Shown here: positions 4,004 through 6,439 of the stretch, one piece after another
How the letters are laid out: each line of letters starts with the position of its first letter
How positions within the stretch are numbered: the first letter of the stretch is position 1
Source of the DNA: an uncultured Phenylobacterium sp.
GTDB taxonomy: Bacteria > Pseudomonadota > Alphaproteobacteria > Caulobacterales > Caulobacteraceae
NCBI GenBank assembly: GCA_945952355.1
Contig: CAMFIW010000173.1
Location: 1 to 6,439 of the forward strand
Direction of reading: 5' to 3'
DNA length: 6,439 bases
Translations under genes and position numbers: made by a program
The notes under the pieces: generated by a model
Told to the model about the DNA's origin: nothing
Seen by the model: the letters and a program-made list of their open reading frames with translations, nothing else
Database searches by the model: none

Positions 4004-5923
4004 CTACTGCCCCTCCACCACCGGCAGTTCGATCGCGCTGGCCGTCGGGCCGCCTCGGAAGACGCGCTGGGTGGCCTTCTGGTAGTCGCCCGGCTTGGCG
4101 AAGAAGATGTTGGGCACGTAGGTCTGCGGGTTGCGGTCGTAGAGCGGGAACCAGGTCGACTGCACCTGGACCATGATCCGGTGGCCCGGCAGGAAGACGT
4201 GATTGGCCGTGGGCAGGGTGAAGCGATAGGCCTGGACCTTGCCGGCCGGGACCGCCGAGGGGTGTTCCAGGCTCTCGCGATAGCGGGCGCGGAAGATGTC
4301 CATGCCGATGCCGAGTTCGTAGCCGCCCAGCTCCGGCTGCGAGGGCACGTCGTCCGGATAGACGTCGATCAGCTTGACCACCCAGTCGCTGTCCGTGCCC
4401 GAGGTGGAGGCGAACAGGTTGACCACCGGCATGCCGGCGATGCGCAGGGGCGCGGTCAGGGGCTCGGTGACGTAGGTCAGCACATCGGGGCGGCCGTCGA
4501 CGAACCGCTGGTCGACAACCAGCCAACGCTTCCAGGCGTCGCCGTCGGCGCCGATCACCGGCCGAGGCTGGTAGGGCACCGGCTTCATCGGATCGGAGAC
4601 GTACTCGTCATAGCCGCCCTTGGCGTCCGGCGCGGCGAAGCCGAGCTTGCCGTCGGCCTGCAGGTAGATCGGCTTCGACTTGACCGCGCAGTTCTTGGGG
4701 CAGGCGAGCGGCCAGTGGTCCATCCGGCTCCAGCGATTGGCGCCCGTTTCGTAGATCATCACCGGCGGGGTGTCGGCCTTGGGGCCGTTGGTCTTCAGGT
4801 GCTCGTCGAGAAAGGGCTTCATGACGTCGCGGCGGAATTCGGTCGCCGTGTCGCCGGAGAACTTGATCGGGCCGAGGCTGGACCCGTCATAGTTGACGCC
4901 TGAATGCCGCCATGGGCCGAGGACGAGCGAGAGCTTGTCGTTGTTCGTATCCTTGGGCTCCAGCGCCGCATAGGTGTGGGCGGCGCCGTACATGTCCTCC
5001 TGGTCCCACAGCGAGCCGACGATGATGGTCGGCACGGTCAGCGGTTTCCTGGCCAGCAACAGGTCGAGCGCCTGTTCCTGCCAGAAGCTGTCCCAGGCCG
5101 GGTGCTCGGAGACCTTCTTCCAGAAGCCGAGCTGGTCGAAGCCGTGGGCCTTGGCGTAGTCCCCGGCCGAGCCGGCGCGCAGGAAATTGTCGTAGTCGTC
5201 CAGGCCCTGGCGCGGGGTGGCGTCGCCCGAGCCCTTCTGGGCGGTCTGGCGGTAGATGTAGTCGAAGTTGGTCTGCCGCCAGGCGCCGTTGTGGAACCAG
5301 TCGTCGCCCTTCCAGCCGTCGACCATGGGGCTCATCGGTACGGCGGCCCTAAGCGCCGGGTGCGGCTCCAGCAGCGCCATGAGCACCGTGAAGCCCTCGT
5401 AGGACGAGCCGATCATGCCGACCCGGCCGTTGCTTTCGGGCACGTTCTTCACCAGCCAGTCGATGGTGTCGTAGGCGTCGGTGGCGTGGTCGACCCCGGT
5501 GGGATTCAGCGGCCCGCGCGGCGGGCGGGTCATGACGTATTCGCCCTCGGAGCCGTACTTGCCGCGGATGTCCTGGAAGACGCGGATATAGCCGTCGGAG
5601 ACGAAGACCTCGTCGCCTTGGGACAGGGACGAGAGCATGTGGGGCGAGATGTTCCGCTCGGCGCGCTTCTTGGCGTTGTAGGGGGTGCGCGTCAGCACGA
5701 TGGGCGCGTCCTTGGCGCCCTTCGGAATGACGATGACGGTGTAGAGCTTCACCCCGTCGCGCATCGGGATCATCACCTCGCGTTTGACGTAGTCGAAGGA
5801 CGCGGTGGGCGGCGCGAAGCTCGCCGGGATGTCGGCCGAGATCGGGGAAGTCTGGGCGAGGGCCGTCTGCGTCAGGCCGAGGCCAAGGGTCACGATGGCG
5901 GCGAAGGCGACAGGTCTGAGCAT
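4004..5923 (-). CDS. Secreted alpha-amino-acid ester hydrolase (CocE/NonD family)
   Basis: A 639-aa periplasmic serine hydrolase that cleaves esters of alpha-amino acids and, in characterised relatives, can transfer the acyl group to beta-lactam nuclei (EC 3.1.1.43). The signal peptide ends at ALA|Q (after residue 23). An alpha/beta-hydrolase core (S15/CocE-like, about 50-370) carries nucleophile S174 in GSSYEG, acid D307 in WDQEDM and H340 in GPWRH. The carboxylate cluster that binds the substrate amine is complete: D208 (GDDWF), E309 and D310. These numbers coincide with the Xanthomonas citri enzyme as I recall it. Y82 and Y175 fit the oxyanion-hole tyrosines. A jelly-roll C-terminal domain (about 385-630) follows. 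Its only two cysteines, C408 and C412, could form a disulfide. The ATG at 5923 has an SD (GGGGGGAA) and begins the signal peptide; the in-frame extension to 5983 is antisense-like leader. The promoter has a Caulobacter-like form. X-Pro dipeptidyl peptidase or cocaine esterase is less likely because the carboxylate cluster is present. Confidence 0.93.
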   Translation of the reverse strand: MLRPVAFAAIVTLGLGLTQTALAQTSPISADIPASFAPPTASFDYVKREVMIPMRDGVKLYTVIVIPKGAKDAPIVLTRTPYNAKKRAERNISPHMLSSLSQGDEVFVSDGYIRVFQDIRGKYGSEGEYVMTRPPRGPLNPTGVDHATDAYDTIDWLVKNVPESNGRVGMIGSSYEGFTVLMALLEPHPALRAAVPMSPMVDGWKGDDWFHNGAWRQTNFDYIYRQTAQKGSGDATPRQGLDDYDNFLRAGSAGDYAKAHGFDQLGFWKKVSEHPAWDSFWQEQALDLLLARKPLTVPTIIVGSLWDQEDMYGAAHTYAALEPKDTNNDKLSLVLGPWRHSGVNYDGSSLGPIKFSGDTATEFRRDVMKPFLDEHLKTNGPKADTPPVMIYETGANRWSRMDHWPLACPKNCAVKSKPIYLQADGKLGFAAPDAKGGYDEYVSDPMKPVPYQPRPVIGADGDAWKRWLVVDQRFVDGRPDVLTYVTEPLTAPLRIAGMPVVNLFASTSGTDSDWVVKLIDVYPDDVPSQPELGGYELGIGMDIFRARYRESLEHPSAVPAGKVQAYRFTLPTANHVFLPGHRIMVQVQSTWFPLYDRNPQTYVPNIFFAKPGDYQKATQRVFRGGPTASAIELPVVEGQ

Positions 5924-5954
5924 ATGATTCCCCCCGAAAGCGCGTTTCGAGCAC

Positions 5955-5982
5955 ACCCTAGCCCGCGGGTGCGGCGCGTCCA
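5955..5982 (-). promoter_or_regulatory. Housekeeping-type promoter of the ester hydrolase gene
   Basis: On the minus strand TGGACGC (5976-5982) and GCTAGGGT (5955-5962) are separated by 13 bases. The Caulobacter sigma-73 consensus is TTGACGS-N10-14-GCTANAWC. Both boxes are near matches (one and two mismatches). Transcription would start near 5948, about 25 bases before the ATG. Confidence 0.5.
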
Positions 5983-6024
5983 CAGGCGGAATCGTGCGCG
6001 GATCGAGCGTGCGATGCGTCGCAA

Positions 6025-6053
6025 TTGCTCCTGACCGCTTAGGCGTCTAGCGT
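6025..6053 (+). promoter_or_regulatory. Possible promoter of the permease gene
   Basis: TTGCTC (6025-6030), 17 bases, then TAGCGT (6048-6053) faces the permease. The -35 is fair and the -10 weak. The 13-bp palindrome at 6056-6068 would fall at the transcription start, a usual place for a repressor. Confidence 0.3.
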
Positions 6054-6055
6054 CG

Positions 6056-6068
6056 CGCCAGGCTGGCG
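6056..6068. promoter_or_regulatory. 13-bp palindrome CGCCA-GGC-TGGCG
   Basis: A dyad with six-base arms around one central base (CGCCAG-G-CTGGCG) sits 29 bases before the permease ATG. It matches the palindrome at 2159-2171 in 12 of 13 positions. It could be an operator; the regulator is unknown. Confidence 0.35.
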
Positions 6069-6097
6069 ACGGAGTCCGGCCGCGTTAGGAGAGACAT

Positions 6098-6439
6098 ATG
6101 GCGAATGCGGAAGGCGTCGGGGGACGCGTCAGCGGGATCTTCCGAAAGAAGAGCATCGGGCAGATTCAGGCCGAGCACGAGCATGGCGAGCTGAACCGTT
6201 CGCTCGGCGCGCTGAACCTGGTTCTGCTGGGCATCGGCTGCATCATCGGCACCGGCATCTTCGTCCTCACCGGACGCGCGGCGGCCCAGTTCGCGGGCCC
6301 CGGCATCATGATCTCCTTCATCATCACCGGCACGCTCTGCGCCTTCGTGGCCCTGTGCTACGCAGAGCTCGCCTCGGTGCTGCCGGTGTCGGGTTCGGCC
6401 TATTCCTACTCCTACGCCTCGATGGGCGAGGTGGTGGCC
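6098..6439 (+). CDS. APC-superfamily amino-acid permease (N-terminal part)
   Basis: The first 114 codons of an inner-membrane amino-acid transporter that continues beyond the right edge. A cytoplasmic N-terminus (1-37, HEHGELNRSLGALN before the first helix) leads to helix 1 with the family substrate-binding signature GIGCIIGTGIFVLTG (45-59). Helix 2 (about 69-89) ends in ALCYAELASVLPVSGSAYSY (85-104), and ASMGEVVA begins the next segment. The pattern LNRSLGALNLVLLGIG and PVSGSAYSYSY is that of the cationic-amino-acid-transporter (CAT)/YfnA-like branch, so substrates could be basic or neutral amino acids; specificity cannot be read from this part. The ATG has an SD, AGGAGA (6087-6092), five bases upstream. 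The gene is divergent from the ester hydrolase, whose products would be free amino acids, so co-regulation is plausible but not shown. Confidence 0.93.
   Translation, partial: MANAEGVGGRVSGIFRKKSIGQIQAEHEHGELNRSLGALNLVLLGIGCIIGTGIFVLTGRAAAQFAGPGIMISFIITGTLCAFVALCYAELASVLPVSGSAYSYSYASMGEVVA

Noticed and set aside
3165..4085. Plus-strand frame of 306 codons opposite the LolA-like gene
   Set aside because: Low-complexity Gly/Ala/Asp/Arg antisense product with no SD; the minus-strand frame has a signal peptide and a family pattern.
3906..4526. Minus-strand upstream extension of the LolA-like gene
   Set aside because: It lies mostly inside the ester hydrolase in another frame and is Arg-rich; the ATG at 3905 begins a clear signal peptide.
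6010..6023. TGCGA-TGCG-TCGCA dyad in the divergent region
   Set aside because: Five-base arms of GC-rich sequence in GC-rich DNA, with no second copy seen.
4904..6034. Long plus-strand frame (376 codons) opposite the ester hydrolase
   Set aside because: It is the antisense of a firmly identified gene; it is Val/Gly/His/Arg-rich with no family look, as expected from GC-rich codon bias.

Overview
The window is GC-rich, its coding regions strongly favour G or C at third codon positions, and its promoters and gene families look alphaproteobacterial. Caulobacterales (Caulobacter, Phenylobacterium or Brevundimonas type) is my best guess. This rests on the PurL N-terminus, a Caulobacter-like housekeeping promoter (TGGACGC-N13-GCTAGGGT) and an EcfG-type general-stress promoter. 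No marker gene settles the genus.

Layout: (1) 1-159, minus: first 53 codons of purL, running off the left edge. (2) 160-300: a purL leader region filled mostly by an 87-bp palindromic repeat of REP/RAYT type, which abuts a hydrophobic 31-codon ORF (301-396, minus). (3) 434-1769, minus: an overlapping blaI/blaR1-type pair. This is a winged-helix repressor plus an M56 membrane metalloprotease that has no penicillin-binding sensor domain. Twin TTAC-N4-GTAA operators overlap their promoter. (4) 1929-2093, plus: an unannotated-looking 54-aa Gln/Pro-rich disordered protein with a strong SD, a 5'-UTR hairpin and an EcfG-like promoter, followed by a terminator. (5) 2214-2588, plus: a GFA-family (DUF636) zinc protein. 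(6) 2631-3128, minus: a five-helix membrane protein of unknown function. (7) 3198-3905, minus: an exported protein with a LolA-like look. (8) 4004-5923, minus: a secreted alpha-amino-acid ester hydrolase (CocE/NonD, S15-like) with every known catalytic and amine-binding residue in place. (9) 5924-6097: a divergent promoter region. (10) 6098-6439, plus: the N-terminal 114 codons of an APC-superfamily amino-acid permease, running off the right edge.

Functionally this looks like ordinary chromosome with a few small regulons. The repressor/protease pair should control itself through its twin operators and is released by an unknown envelope signal. The periplasmic ester hydrolase (with the downstream exported protein probably co-transcribed) faces an amino-acid permease across a divergent promoter, which would fit release and uptake of amino acids. 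The parts most worth a second look are the stress-promoter small gene, the sensor-less M56 protein with a possible frame-shifted membrane tail, the palindromic repeat at the end of that tail, and a near-identical 13-bp palindrome upstream of two plus-strand genes. I found no defence system, CRISPR array, tRNA or rRNA.
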